64,000 bases of DNA, from positions 2,418,001 through 2,482,000 of the forward strand of contig OX377202.1 in assembly GCA_947396885.1 (NCBI GenBank), read 5' to 3'. Shown in pieces: positions 30,030-41,095 of the stretch. This DNA is from Heligmosomoides polygyrus polygyrus (lineage: Eukaryota; Nematoda; Chromadorea; Rhabditida; Heligmosomidae). The translations under genes were made by a program, and so were the position numbers. Positions within the stretch are counted from its first letter, which is position 1; the number at the start of each line of letters is the position of its first letter. The notes beneath the pieces are model-generated. The model was not told where the DNA came from. It saw only the letters and a list, made by a program, of their open reading frames with translations, and ran no database searches.

Positions 30030-30525
30030 CGTCATGTTTGCCACGCAGCCGGCTTACAACCAGTAATCAGGATGTAATTGAGTAAACCGATATGATGAAG
30101 GCAACAATTTCCACATTCAGGGGTTTCTGATAGCACAGCACGTCGTCCTTCAGCTCTGAACAACGACCAGGGATCATTCGGAACTGAGAAAGTTACGCAA
30201 AAAGTTTGGGGAAAGCAAAACGATGTTTCTGGCAGTTGAGATTTGTGAGTCAAGAAGAACTCCGGAAGAGTAGGAGTATGGCGTCATGCTTTTGCATTCC
30301 TTAGCTCTTCTTGTTTCTCTTTTTTCACCCCACACAGAAACATCATGAAACAATACGAGCGGAAGGAGGAGGAGGAGAGCCTTTTGTGTGTCATCGTGCA
30401 CGACGGCGTTGACGTCAGTGAATAGCGAACGACCTGTCTGGCTTCACCAGAAGGAATTTGGCAATCTGCACGCTGCGTAATGGAGTGGGCGTAAAGGACA
30501 ACACAGGGCATACTTCCCTTCTTGA
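30030..30525. other. unassigned stretch
   Basis: Open frames on the minus strand (30032-30253, 30174-30401, 30284-30562) show no domains. Nothing further supported. Confidence 0.35.
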
Positions 30526-30529
30526 TGTC

Positions 30530-30562
30530 TTTCAGAAGTAGCATGCATGGCGCACTCCTCAA
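30530..30562 (+). repeat. SINE-A tail fragment
   Basis: AGTAGCATGCATGGCGCACTC matches the tail signature GTAGAATGCGTGGCGCATC. It faces the reverse copy just downstream. Confidence 0.45.
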
Positions 30563-30621
30563 CGAAGCTACGCCACATTCTATTTGCTCTGTACGCTCAA
30601 AAGGAAAAGTAGGTTTAGGTT

Positions 30622-30918
30622 TATGAAGGATGAAGGACTGCGTTACTCAATCTCTTTTGGGATGCGCCACGCATTCTACTTCTACAGGATGTCGTGGAGC
30701 CGATCTGAATGCGTATTTGGCCAAACAGTGACTTGCGATGGCCAGCCGACGTACAAGTCAGCGCTTTATCCTTCCCAGACAAGTCTGGTACCAGTCCACC
30801 GACCCGGAGGGATGGAAGGCTTGGTTGGCCTGGGCGGGAAATCCGAAACAGGAACCTGGTATCGGGTGCAGGTGACAGTTGGCGCCTCCTCCGACTGCGC
30901 TACACGCGCCCTGTTTAG
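30622..30918 (-). repeat. SINE-A, reverse full-length copy
   Basis: Among the best preserved: GGATGCGCCACGCATTCTAC, TTGCGATGGCCAGCCGACG and CTTCCCAGACAAGTCTGG. The reverse B box GGGAAATCCGAAACAGG (mutated) precedes the reverse A box CCTCCGACTGCGCTACACG. Confidence 0.8.
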
Positions 30919-31222
30919 GTTTATAGAGTATATAATTACTTTAAGGACTATACATTAAATACAAGAAAAATCTTAATTGCATCAAAACCTTCTGATCAAT
31001 AAATGACATCAATAATTCGGATGAATTACATAACCTCCCTATCCAATAACAAATCAAAATATTTACTGTTGACTTTTCCGATATCTTTACGAATATTGCG
31101 CCCAAAGACATAATCTGGAATATCTCTGAAATTTTCAACATTTGCTTCAAAAACGCTAATGAAAAATTTTTTATATGCACCAATAAGGAGGTGTTTTATT
31201 CAGCGGCTTCTATCCTTAAAGA
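30919..31222. other. unassigned AT-rich stretch
   Basis: AT-rich, with a minus-strand frame 30941-31183 of lysine/isoleucine-rich character. I see no support for a gene. Confidence 0.4.
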
Positions 31223-31228
31223 GGGTAT

Positions 31229-31267
<39 letters not shown>

Positions 31268-31449
31268 TATTCACGCGAAACACAAGCATAAAATTACTTT
31301 TAAAAAATAAAAATATAAAACGAAATAAAAAATAATAATAAATAAATGAATAAATAAAATAATAATTTAATTTTAATACTAAGTTTTAACGAATTTTTTA
31401 GCTTTAATTTTCAATTTAATAAAATAGAAATAATTAATTAATTAAACAT

Positions 31450-31480
<31 letters not shown>

Positions 31481-31715
31481 TACGTGAAATTCACGCGAAA
31501 CATAAGCATGAAATTACTTTAAAAAAATAAAAATATAAAATGAAATAAAAAATGAAATAATAATAATAATAAATAAAATAATAATTTAATTTTAATACTA
31601 ATTTTTAACTTATTTTTAATTTTAATTTTTAATTTAATAAAATAAAAACAATTAATTAATTAATTAATTAATTAATTATTAATTAATTAAACATTTATTT
31701 ATTTATTTTTTATTT
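31223..31715. repeat. AT-rich tandem duplication with (ATTT)n arrays
   Basis: Two direct copies (about 31225-31448 and 31450-31690) each start with an ATTT microsatellite. They continue with TTCACGCGAAACA(C/T)AAGCAT and an AATAAATAATAA stretch, and end in an AATT microsatellite. A third ATTT run closes the block near 31700. Confidence 0.85.
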
Positions 31716-32054
31716 ATGTATACGTGTATGACAACACGCCACAAAGGAAACACCATTACGACAACACATTGGGAGTAAACACAAAAAGAAACGGCAAATT
31801 AGCGAGCCTCTACTATCATCGAGCTTTTTACATTGATTAAAAGAGTATGACAAGGCGCGTTTTTTGAAAAGCATCGAGAATTCAGATCAGGCCCTTTGTG
31901 TAAAAAAGAGGCACGAGCACGACTTCTTTTGGCCGTAGAATAATGAATTTTAGCTCTACAACCTCTTGTGGTAGAATGGTGGACTGTGCAAAGTTCATTA
32001 AGTGGAAGTGCAACTTTTCCAGCCATCATCTTGAAAATCATAATAACAGGGTGC

Positions 32055-32325
32055 GCCAAAATAGCGGGTTGAGAGTTTGGTGTTTTCCTCTGCAAACGCA
32101 TCAACCCGCAACACTATGGCAATGGCGCCAATTATTTCGGCACCCTCTAGTAATTGCGCCCTTTCAAAAGTCAGGGTTTCTTTGCATGTATTAGCTCCAG
32201 AATTGCCGCAATTATCCAATAGGACGTTCCGAATAAATGACATCTGCTCTAATGAGCCGTTCGCAGTTTCTCTTTAGATGAACTCGACATGCATGGCTCA
32301 ATCATTAAACTGAGCATATAGCATA
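32055..32325 (-). pseudogene. 18S rRNA 5'-region fragment
   Basis: Read on the minus strand it follows the 5' domain of eukaryotic 18S rRNA in order: GAGCCATGCATGTC, ACGGCTCATTAGAGCAGATG, then CCTATTGGATAATTGCGGC and AATTCTGGAGCTAATACATG. It continues CTGACTTTTGAAAGGGCGCA and GAGGGTGCCGAAATAATTGG. The region before GAGCCATGCATG and several loop positions have changed, and the rest of the gene is missing. It is therefore a dispersed rDNA fragment and not a working locus. Confidence 0.9.
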
Positions 32326-32479
32326 TAGCGCTGATGGAATCAATCAAGTACTTGTCGTCTATAACGTGAACAACGCTCGGCGCCTATCTCTTGCCATCGC
32401 GGCCGGCCGCTGCCAACCAGCGGGCAGAGGCACGCGCAATCTTTTTGTACCGGTTCCTCCGAGTTCAATTTGGAGCCAT

Positions 32480-32880
32480 CAACCGCGTTCTGCATAATGT
32501 CAAACCAAAGAGCCGCAAATTTGCAACTCCATCGTCGAGGAAAGCGTCAGAGTAATATCGTTCGTTTGCTCGGTGTCGCTCAAACGACTGTTTCCAAAGC
32601 AATAATTCGGTACAAGGAGCTGGGCCATAAATATCATCGTCCAGGCCGAGGACGTAAGCGCACCTTCAAAATACGTCCGGAATATGGGAAATCATCAAGA
32701 AGCGAATTGACCGAAATCCGAAGACTTCCATGAGGAAAACCGCTCGAGACATCGGTGTCAGCCCCTCTTCAGTGCGTCGTATAGCTAAAGACGAACTAGG
32801 TTTGAAGCCTTACAGGACCCAAAAGGTCCAGCTTTTAAGGACAAGAACACGCGTAGAGACCCGATCCCCGATCTCGAGCT
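32480..32880 (+). pseudogene. Tc1-type transposase N-terminal remnant
   Basis: The frame from 32497 (MSNQRAANLQLHRRGKRQS, HTH with LGVAQTTVSKAI) runs to GRGRKRTFKI. A one-base shift follows. A second frame continues KRIDRNPKTSMRKTARDIGV, then SPSSVRRIAKDELGLKPYRT. It is the bipartite DNA-binding domain of the same broad transposase type as at 24607-25764 (KKRIDRN is shared). The catalytic domain is absent. Sequence after 32880 is unrelated. Confidence 0.8.
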
Positions 32881-33299
32881 CATGAGTCCTCAACACTATC
32901 CACTCGGCCAACACGCAATCTTGTTGGACATCGTTGGGTGTGGGGCATCCCGGCTATAACATAGGGTTGCCTTGCGACAGTTTTTCGTCATTTTCGGCAT
33001 ATCCAATGGCCCTTAGCAAAAGCGAGAAACACCATTGTGCTCCACGTCTCATTCCCTACAAGATCATATAGATGTCGTTGGGAACCTTTGGGAAATTTCA
33101 TGGGCTTTCCTTGTTAGATGAGATGATCGGAAGTGGATAAGGGTATTTTAGTTGCTCTTCTTGCAGTACTACCTCGTCCTGAAAACTCCAGAGAGGCCCA
33201 CCTGCATGTTTAGAAATGGAAGCCAATTTTTTTCAGGCTCTTCAATGAGCCTTATGTGTTCGGACTGGGTCTGAGAAGAGCACGCTATGACGCAGTCGT
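32881..33299. other. unassigned stretch
   Basis: No supported feature. A short CTTA microsatellite (CACTTACTTACTTACTCC) lies at 33320. Confidence 0.4.
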
Positions 33300-33328
33300 C
33301 TATATACCTACACTATTCACTTACTTAC

Positions 33329-34085
33329 TTACTCCCCATTATCAGGCGTCAGGTTTGAGGGCGTCCTCGTAGCCAATAACGTCGCTGTGGGTGCCATGGA
33401 GTGGTGAAAGTCACGGACAAAGCACTGCCATGCCAGACGATCCAGAGGTATTTTACTCCCGCGCTCTAAACACAAGCCTCGTTTACTCAAGGCATCTTGT
33501 ATTTGTTTTATCCATGTCTTCTTTGGTGCTGGACTTTTCATTCACTTGGTCAGATTCTTCGCAGCAATTTGTTGGGCATGTTGAGCCGCCATTTGACTTA
33601 CATGTCCAAACCACGGTAGCCTGCGTTTTGGGATTTCAGATTTGACAGTGGGCTGGTTGCAGCAGAACTTGCGGATATTGTCGTTTTAATCCGATCACGA
33701 ATTGAGACCTTTATTATTCGTCTATGGCACTTCATGTGGAAGACCTAGCTTCTGCAAATCAACTTTCAAAAGTACCCATGTTCCCGCACCATAAAGCAAT
33801 ATTGGCATCACAATGGATCTAAATACACGCATTTTTGTTGCGAGCGACACGTTGTGTCTCCTCCATAGACACCAGGTTAGTGAGCCGAAGGTCATCACAG
33901 CCTTGCCAATCCTGCTGTGGATTTCCGCGGTGCATGAGACTTTGTTTTGCTGCACTATAGAACCGAGGTACTTGAACTCCACGACTTGTTCGATTTGAGA
34001 GTTGTCCAAGTAGAGACACTATACACTAGGTTTACTGGCTCACCCTTTCGGCTTTGTCAGACCGGATGACACGATGCCGTGTCAG
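33329..34085 (-). pseudogene. Endonuclease/RT-type LINE C-terminal remnant
   Basis: The minus frame 34009-33722 reads SQIEQVVEFKYLGSIVQQNK, then EIHSRIGKAVMTFGSL, TKMRVFRSIVMPILLYGAGT and W. This is the post-polymerase region of craftsman/RTE-like LINEs (FKYLGSxI...RIxxAxxAF...LYxxxVxPxLLYGxETW). A second piece (33541-33329, KKTWIKQIQDALSKRGL) matches the final zinc-knuckle-like C-terminus. A frameshift separates the parts. The polymerase core is missing. It is a different lineage from the copy at 14518-16092. Confidence 0.8.
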
Positions 34086-34592
34086 AGCCTTGTAATTCAT
34101 TTTTCTAGTTGGATTCAAATCTTTCGAAGGATCTTTTTTCTTGTGATGTGTACTTCACCTTCAGGTATTGTTATTAAAAGCGTGGTCCACTGAAACCATT
34201 TTCGGTTACTGATTCATTGACATTCTCGACAAGTAGTGGCTTTTATTAATGGGAACACACGTCGCTCATTGCAAGAAAAAGCAAAGATCTCGCGTTCTTC
34301 AGCTTGTTAAATAAATGAGCTAATACATATATAAACTGTGTAACATTATTATGCCCATGGTAATGGTGCTCATATGACATTTCAGGAGTAATCCTCCACT
34401 GATTTTTATCCGGATGATCACGTCAGAGATAAGCGATATCAATAAGCTCAGACTATATGTTAAAGGGTAAGCAATACGATGCTTATTCGCACAGCATGCG
34501 CATGTAGCTGATGTGGGTGTAGGGATCAGCCGAGAGACTTAGCTGCCGTTACTAAACGGATCCAAATAAGGCAAACTTATGCCTGTCAACAT
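34086..34592. other. unassigned stretch
   Basis: No gene or repeat terminus I can support. Confidence 0.35.
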
Positions 34593-34595
34593 CAG

Positions 34596-34732
34596 GGGCC
34601 AGATTCACCTACCCTTACCGCGCCCTCTAACCTTGAAAATACCGCTAAACCCCATGATATGACATTCATCAGCATCAGGTTTGGCAGCATTTTCACCGTT
34701 AGAGGGCGGTAAGCGGTTGATCATTCTGGCCC
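34596..34732. mobile_element. Fold-back element F, short copy
   Basis: A 137-bp element with termini GGGCCAGATTCACC and GATCATTCTGGCCC, flanked by CAG (34593-34595 and 34733-34735). Interior CGCCCTCTAAC is mirrored by GTTAGAGGGCG. Non-coding. Confidence 0.8.
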
Positions 34733-34954
34733 CAGGTTAAAAAGTTGTGTTGTTGGTCACGTCTCACTTACATCTCGTATTCGTTATTCTTCGCACTTAA
34801 TTGTCACACTTCTGCATATTACAAGGAGTATCTCTGAAAGCAGAAGCACCACTATTCACCTAAAACTGCTCTAAAAATTCGCTCTTTTTATAGTTATATA
34901 TCTGATTGTTATTTATAATAGCTAGTATATGCAATTTTATACACACATACTATA

Positions 34955-35880
34955 ACGGCGTCGAATCGAACACTTTTCTAAAATCAAACTGGACAATTTT
35001 CAATTCAAATTTGATACTTTTTCAAATCAGTTTGAACAATTTTCTTAATTGAGCACTTCTCTAAGATGGCCTAAAATTTTTGAAATCAAATTGAATGTCT
35101 TCCAAATCGAAATAACCTTTAGATAGGTTAAACTACAGACTCAATAAGATAGTCAGAATAATTCTTTCTTCAAGGAAAATTTAGTATGACATTCTTTGAA
35201 ATTTTTAGTTTACATGCTCCTATAAGTATAATAATTTTATATTTTTTGAGAGAAAGTATTTAATTTAAATTTGTTTTAAAGCGCAACAAAACATCAGTTA
35301 TTTATTGCATTAAAAAATTAGATTGCGTCATGCACTCAGAGCTCATCTCGATTTGTATTTGATTGATAGTGTAAATGCTACTTACATCTAACATCAGATG
35401 GGAATGTGTGTGTATTTTACAGGTGTGAAACTTCATACAAACAGAAAAATTGCTATGAATCGAACAAAAATCGCAAGGTCGTGAACTACTGCGCTGTGCG
35501 TAGCGTAATCTTTTCTTTTAACCCAAAAAAAATTCCGCTTTTCCGCTCTTTAAAACAAGCTATAAACCATTATTTATTGTTAAAAATTAAAAATATTATA
35601 AAATTTCATACATACAAGGCGTTCAGTTATTGGGTAGTGAATTAAAACATAGTAGAAATCATACTAAAATTTTTCTTTATTCTAGCCTAAAAATTATTTT
35701 AACCTTTTCGTTGAGTAATAAGTCTAGTGTAGAAAAAGCTCTTTTTGATTTCTAATAGTTCTCCTTGTTATCAAAAGAGTTTGGCTGGTTTAGAAGAGTG
35801 TCCAGTTTGATGTGAGAGGTGTCCAAAGCGATTTAAAAAGTGTCCAACTCGATGAGAAAATTGTGGTAACACTATTGAGA
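34955..35880. mobile_element. Family C AT-rich inverted-repeat element
   Basis: The left arm starts TAACGGCGTCGAATCGAACAC and has four 'TC(A/G)AA(T/C)...GAACA(C/A)TTTTC' boxes. The right arm mirrors it (AAGTGTCCAACTCGATGAG, GAGTGTCCAGTTTGATGTG). The core includes GCGTCATGCACTCAGAGCTC and CCGCTCTTTAAAACAAGC, shared with the copies at 16108-16690, 39840-40060 and 49720-49990. No transposase. Superfamily unknown. Confidence 0.6.
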
Positions 35881-35908
35881 TAAGCACTTTTGGCGGTAGC
35901 CAACGATC

Positions 35909-36330
35909 CGAACACCGCCCGCTGTCAAGTTTAACGATGTAATCACGATCCTGAAGTGCCGTACAAATAGGAACACCGTGAGTGGATAAGGACAGCGGCT
36001 GCTTCCAATGTAGACATAGGGAGAGCTCACCCGGGTGGCAGCTGTCACCCCTTGTGCTTCATACTTCCTCTACATTTCCCTCACTCTATGACTAGGACCG
36101 GAGTGGGTAGCGGTAGTTCTAAGAGTCTCGGTATTGGGTTAACCAATAGATGGCTCGGACTCTCTTATGGAGTTCTAGCCTTCCCCCTAGACCGTCCGGT
36201 AGCCATTTCTTTAGTAGGATATCATGTATGGATTTTGTTGTAGTTGGGTAATGCCATGCAGATAAAATTTGGCGATATATTTATGTTTATTGATTCTCAG
36301 GCTGACATTCGAGGCGCACGGATATTACAT
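35909..36330. repeat. Direct repeat, copy 1 (~410 bp)
   Basis: Begins ATCCGAACACCGCCCGCTG and contains CATAGGGAGAGCTCACCCGG, GTCTCGGTATTGGGTTAACC and CATGCAGATAAAATTTGGCG. It is repeated with about 10-15% change at 36853-37270. It could be the end region of an unrecognised retroelement. Confidence 0.8.
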
Positions 36331-36852
36331 GAAGTCCCGGCTAAGATTTTTCATTTTAGAACCCTAGACTACGATTCTTTTATTTTCGCCTCTACCCTTC
36401 CAACAATATGTCATCCCTTGATAGTTCCCCTTTTTCTTTTAAAAGGAGCTGAATCGCAGAAGACTTCAATTTTAGCTCAAGGCTACTCAGAAATTCTCCA
36501 TACCATACGTCCTTAGTCTCAGCAAGTCCTGCAGGTCGCACCACTCCTTGTCAGTGGTGAACAATTATTATATATTACAGCACAATAAATACATCAAAAT
36601 GAGCTTAAATATAAAAGTCCCCACACTCCCGTCCTCCCCCCTCTCCACAACCCACCTAACCCACATCAGTTGCTGTCACGACAGACCCTTCGTCGATCTT
36701 CACCTTCACCTTCGACACTGCTTCATCACGTCATATGCTAATTTTTGCAGCGAACGAGTTACGTCGGTCCACTTCGAGTTCTTCTCTTTCAGCTTATGAA
36801 TAGAACCCAAATGCAGGGAATCCAATGGACTTTACTTCAGGCATTCATGACA
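36331..36852. other. Spacer between direct repeats
   Basis: Frames at 36244-36516 and 36548-36799 span it without domain features. CAAGTCCTGCAGGTCGCACC and a pyrimidine-rich stretch near 36630 are the only notable points. Confidence 0.35.
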
Positions 36853-37270
36853 GCGATCCGAACACAGCCAGCTATCAAGTTTAGCGATGTCATGACCCTG
36901 AAGTGCCGCATAAATAGGAACACCGTGAGCGGATGAGGACAGCGGCTGCTTCCACTGTAGACATAGGGAGAGCTCACCCGGGTGGCAGCTGTCACCCTTA
37001 TGCTTCGCCCTTCCTCTCCATTTCCCTCATTCTACACCTGGACCGAAGGGGGTGGTGGTAGTTCTAAGGGTCTCGGTATTGGGTTAGCTAACAGATGGCT
37101 CGGACTCCCTTATAGGGTCCTTGCCATTCCGTCTATGTTGTTCGGTAGCCGTTTCTTTGGTAGGATATGATGTATGGATTTTGTTGTAATTGTGTCATGC
37201 CATGCAGATAAAATTTGGTGATATATTTGTGTTGGCTGACTCTTCGGTTGATATCCGAAGGCCTTGGATA
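36853..37270. repeat. Direct repeat, copy 2
   Basis: Second copy of the segment at 35909-36330, same orientation: ATCCGAACACAGCCAGCTAT, then CATAGGGAGAGCTCACCCGG and CATGCAGATAAAATTTGGTG. Divergence is spread evenly, so the duplication is not recent. Confidence 0.8.
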
Positions 37271-38044
37271 TCACAAATGGTACAAATCGGCGCACAAGGA
37301 GTATAGAAGAACTCAGCTCAGGTTAGAACACGGCTGCCGATTTTCTCCGGCACCTTCTTAGGGGTTATAACGAGAGGTGACTGTGTTTATACAGAATTTC
37401 TTATTCGATAGCTATCATAAATTGAGAGATGAATAGAGTAAGCTGAAAGTGCTGCAGATCTTTGCCTTTGCAGGAGCTCTTGTAAAGTACAACCGATTGA
37501 CAAAATATTTGCACTTCTCAACTTTGAACGTCCAGTCAGACAAGATGAACATTAGGTAATCTCTTTACAGGACATTACAGAAGTTTTTGTCCTGTTCATT
37601 GAGAGATCGGCTCTGAACCTTCACCGCAGCTAGCCGTAGTAAAGTGAACGTTTTCTGTTGCTGCACTTGCGGATGACGTTTTGTTTTCTGCTTGTGCTCG
37701 AAACAGAAACGAATTCTTCCGACTAACGTGGAAGTGACGCGCTGTCGCCGACAGACCAACGCTATTTATAGTGCGGCTGCATTACTTCCTGAATGCTTTG
37801 TTGGAATGGAATTGAGGTTCGAATTTCAGCATACAGCTCCAATCATGGATGTGTTGCCTTGCGAAAAATTAAAGAAGTGCTAGACCACTTCTCGGCAATG
37901 CTTGAGGCTCCACGACTAAAAATAGCTTCATTTAATACTTTTCTGTACAAAATCGAACCCATGGTTTACTTCATTTTGACGAATTTCAAAGAAAAGATGA
38001 GATCTGATCTCAAATAGTTCTCGAGTTAACCTACCTTCATCTTT
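37271..38044. other. unassigned stretch
   Basis: Frames at 37692-37883 and 37793-38017 overlap without motif or splice support. Confidence 0.35.
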
Positions 38045-38113
38045 GTCCCGTTTATATCATTTCCACATCGAATTGAACACTTTTCAAATCAAATCGGGCA
38101 CTCTTCTAAGATA

Positions 38114-39692
38114 CAGTGCCGTTCAAAAGTTTGTGAACGCTTGCATTTTTTGCCAGAACTCGTTTCAAATCAGTTTTAAAAATGTGAAATTTTGATGTGA
38201 CGTGACAATTTATAAATCTTCTTATATCGAATCATCACTGCTTTTTTATATAGGTCCATTCTATATTTCAAGTTTAAAAACGGAAAAACCGTGAAATCTG
38301 ACACATAGGTTACTGCACTTCAGCAGCATTCTTTATTACCAAAGACAGACAAGTAATACATTGCAACAATGTAGCCTTACTAATAGCGAGTTGCAAAACC
38401 TTTTGCTTTAATTAGAGCCTCACATCTCCTCGGCATGGACTCTAGAAGTTTGTTGATCACGTCTGGTCCGATATTTTCCCATTTTTTAATTGTTGAAACT
38501 TTTCGAACTTGTTTGCTGCTGTGAGACCTGCTAAGGTCCTAGCAAGGTGCTCCCAAAGGTGTTTGATTGGTTCAGATCCGGTGAAGGCCACTACATAATA
38601 TGAATTCCATTTTCACTGTACCACTCCTTCACCGTCTTCGAAACATGTTTCGGGTCGTTGTCCTATTGGAAAATCCACGGCGTTTGGAAGGTATCTCTGG
38701 CGTATGGAAGCATAACATTGCTCAAAATCTCTTTGTAGCGTTTGAAGTCCATAACTCCTTGGATATGATGAATGGGGCCTGTTCCGTGTGCACTGAGGCA
38801 TCCCCAAACCATAACACTTCATCCGCCATGTTTAGTGGTTGGCATTTGATACATTCTTTCGTACCTCGCGCCTTTTGGACCTTTTACGTAATGCGGTCCA
38901 TCAGATCAGAATAGGTTGAACTTGCTCTCGTCGCTAAAAAGCACTTTTTTCCAATTGTCTATCGTCCAGCTCAAATGCTCCTTGGCAAACAGGAGTCTAG
39001 CTTTCTTGCTCTTCTCGCTGATGAGAGTTTTCTTAACAGGACGTCTTCCATAGAGTCAAGAAGATCTCAGTCGACGTTTTACCGTGCTCTTGCTTACATC
39101 CAAGCCATGGTGAGCAGCTACAAACTTCTTTATATCGACGGCGGTCAGCGAAAGGTTTCGTTTCGACATCCTTTGGGTGACAGAATCGCCTCTAGAAGTT
39201 GTAATCCGTGACCTGCCTGACTTAGAAGCGTCTTCTGCTGTTTCGAACTGTTTCATTCTCTTAACTATAGCAGCAACTGTCGAAATTCCGCATCCGAAAA
39301 GCAGTCCTTCCTGTCGATAAGAGACTTTCTTCTGAATGAGTCGAAAAATGGCTTCTCGTACTTCAGCAGAGATATTCTTTCCTCTCGGCATGATGGGGAG
39401 TTTGCTCGATATTATATCAGAACGCTAGACGATATTATATCAGAACGCTACTATACTGGTTTTATAAGAAAATGTATTCACAAATGTGCTCAATGCTTTA
39501 GCAGCTCGTCTTTGACCGTTGCGCACGAATGACATTGCACTTGCAAGAAAATCGATAGTAACGAACGTAGATCAAACGGTCGTTATTTCGATCTAATTTG
39601 CTACCACATATCAAAATTTCACTCTGTTTGGACTGCTTTAAAGAATGTTATCTCAAAAAATGCAGGCGTTCACAAACTTTTGGACACCACTG
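38114..39692. mobile_element. Tc1-like transposon, complete ends
   Basis: Inverted termini are CAGTGCCGTTCAAAAGTTTG and the reverse of CAAACTTTTGGACACCACTG, extending ~28 bp inward (GTGAACGC(T/C)TGCATTTTTTG). The TA target is duplicated at 38112-38113 and 39693-39694. At 1,579 bp it is close to the ~1.6 kb of Tc1. Its transposase, on the minus strand, is mutated. Confidence 0.95.
38400..39391 (-). pseudogene. Tc1-like transposase pseudogene
   Basis: The start at 39391 gives MPRGKNISAEVREAIFRLIQ with a paired-type helix-turn-helix (SYRQEGLLFGCGISTVAAIV) and the linker SGRSRITTSRGD. A second HTH ends KSTVKRRLRSS. Further downstream, in shifting frames, are KVLFSDESKFNLF (first catalytic Asp), SVMVWGCLS, and a QDNDPKH-like motif (second Asp). 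The third motif, expected as SPDLNPIE, reads SPDLNQSN with an adjacent deletion. Several stops and frameshifts make it inactive. Overall length matches the usual ~340 residues. Confidence 0.9.
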
Positions 39693-40108
39693 TAACTTAA
39701 GACCTTTGAAATCAAAGCGAGCTCTTCCAAATTTAGACGAGCATCTTCCACATTAAACTTAAAAACCTCCAAAGAAGCAAGAATAATTTTTTGTTCAATG
39801 AGAATTTTACTATAACTTTCTTTGAAGTTTTATATCAACTACTCTGCAGATGAACACGTTGTTTGAAGTTTAAAAAATTCCAATTTTTTGAAGAAATGTT
39901 TCAAATTTTATAAAGCCTTTATTTTCTAAGAAAAATAATGGATCAAGGCTTGTCTTAAAAAGCGGGAAAACGGCCATTTTTTTGTGTCAAATGAAAAGAG
40001 TGCGCCATGCACCCGTCTAAGTCATCGTGATTTTTGTTCAATTGATAGCAAAATTTCAGCATGCATAAAGTTTTACACTTGTAAACGATACAACAAGAAC
40101 AATTTTAA

Positions 40109-40747
40109 CCCATTGACGACCGCGCGGAAAATCGCGTGTCTGCCGCGTGGGACCGCGCGCTGGGACCGCACGGACGCTGCAACCTCGTGAAAACAGTAAT
40201 TCACGATATTCCTAATGAAGCTCCCTCTCCAAAAGCTCCCTCTCATATTGGAGAAGGCCGGAACAGGTTTAAAGCAAAACATAGAAGATGAATTTGCTTT
40301 TGTAAGAAGGTCTACGAATAAAAAGGACGCACGTTTGCCGCGAATCCTGCAAATAAAGTGACTACATGATGTAGCAGGTGTTTCACATACTTTTGTCTAG
40401 ATTGTTTTCAAAATTTTTACAAGAAAGGTGACTAGTTATTTTTCTGCATGACCATTTTTACAAGATGTGAGTAGCTGTTTGTGAACAGGGCCGATCTTTG
40501 TGCAGCTTGAATAGTGTGTGGTGCTTATTATTTAATTTCATCAGTGTTTAGAAGTAAATAACTGCCGGACCGCAGCACAGTAGCATTGTTAGGATCCAAA
40601 ATATCTGATGATTACTCGTAAACTACGGCAAAAGCGAGAAATAGGCCGTACCGAACAGTTTTACAACCGCGGGCCAAAATCGGCCCGCGCTGTCCCACGC
40701 GACAGAAATACTGCGGGTCGAAAATGGCCCGCGCGGTCGTCAATGGG
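40109..40747. mobile_element. piggyBac-like MITE, copy 2
   Basis: A 639-bp element flanked by TTAA (40105-40108, 40748-40751) with termini CCCATTGACGACCGC and GCGGTCGTCAATGGG. It is collinear with and highly similar to the copy at 19611-20243. It has two instead of three CTCCCTCTCCAAAAG-type units. The high similarity suggests relatively recent spread. Confidence 0.9.
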
Positions 40748-40985
40748 TTAAGGAACACATATCTTCATTTAGATGCTCTGTGTATGTAGCATTTACAAAA
40801 ACAGTCGAATAAAATTCGCGACGATTTCTTTGAATGCGTGGCACGATCGAATCTTTTAATGCACTATATAATTGCTTTTTTGCTGTGCTTTAAGACAAAT
40901 TTTAATTTGTTATTTTTTCCAAAAACAATTTTTTGTCGCGTCGCTTGTTCTCACGACGCGGATCGTCTGTGGCTTTATTTTACAG

Positions 40986-41095
40986 CCGACTTGGACCTCG
41001 ACCAGTGTCTAGGGGAAGACAGTCCACTTATTAAAGCTTTATTGAAGAGCCGCCAGTCGCGGCAATGGCAGAGTAGAACTAAGGACCTGTGCTGA
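40986..41095 (+). CDS. Exon-like segment, possible terminal exon
   Basis: TGGCTTTATTTTACAG (to 40985) is a strong acceptor. The open frame then reads ADLDLDQCLGEDSPLIKALL, KSRQSRQWQSRTKDLC and stops at TGA 41093-41095. It lies in the right half of the large family C element, so it may be a captured or element-encoded exon. No family recognised. Confidence 0.3.
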
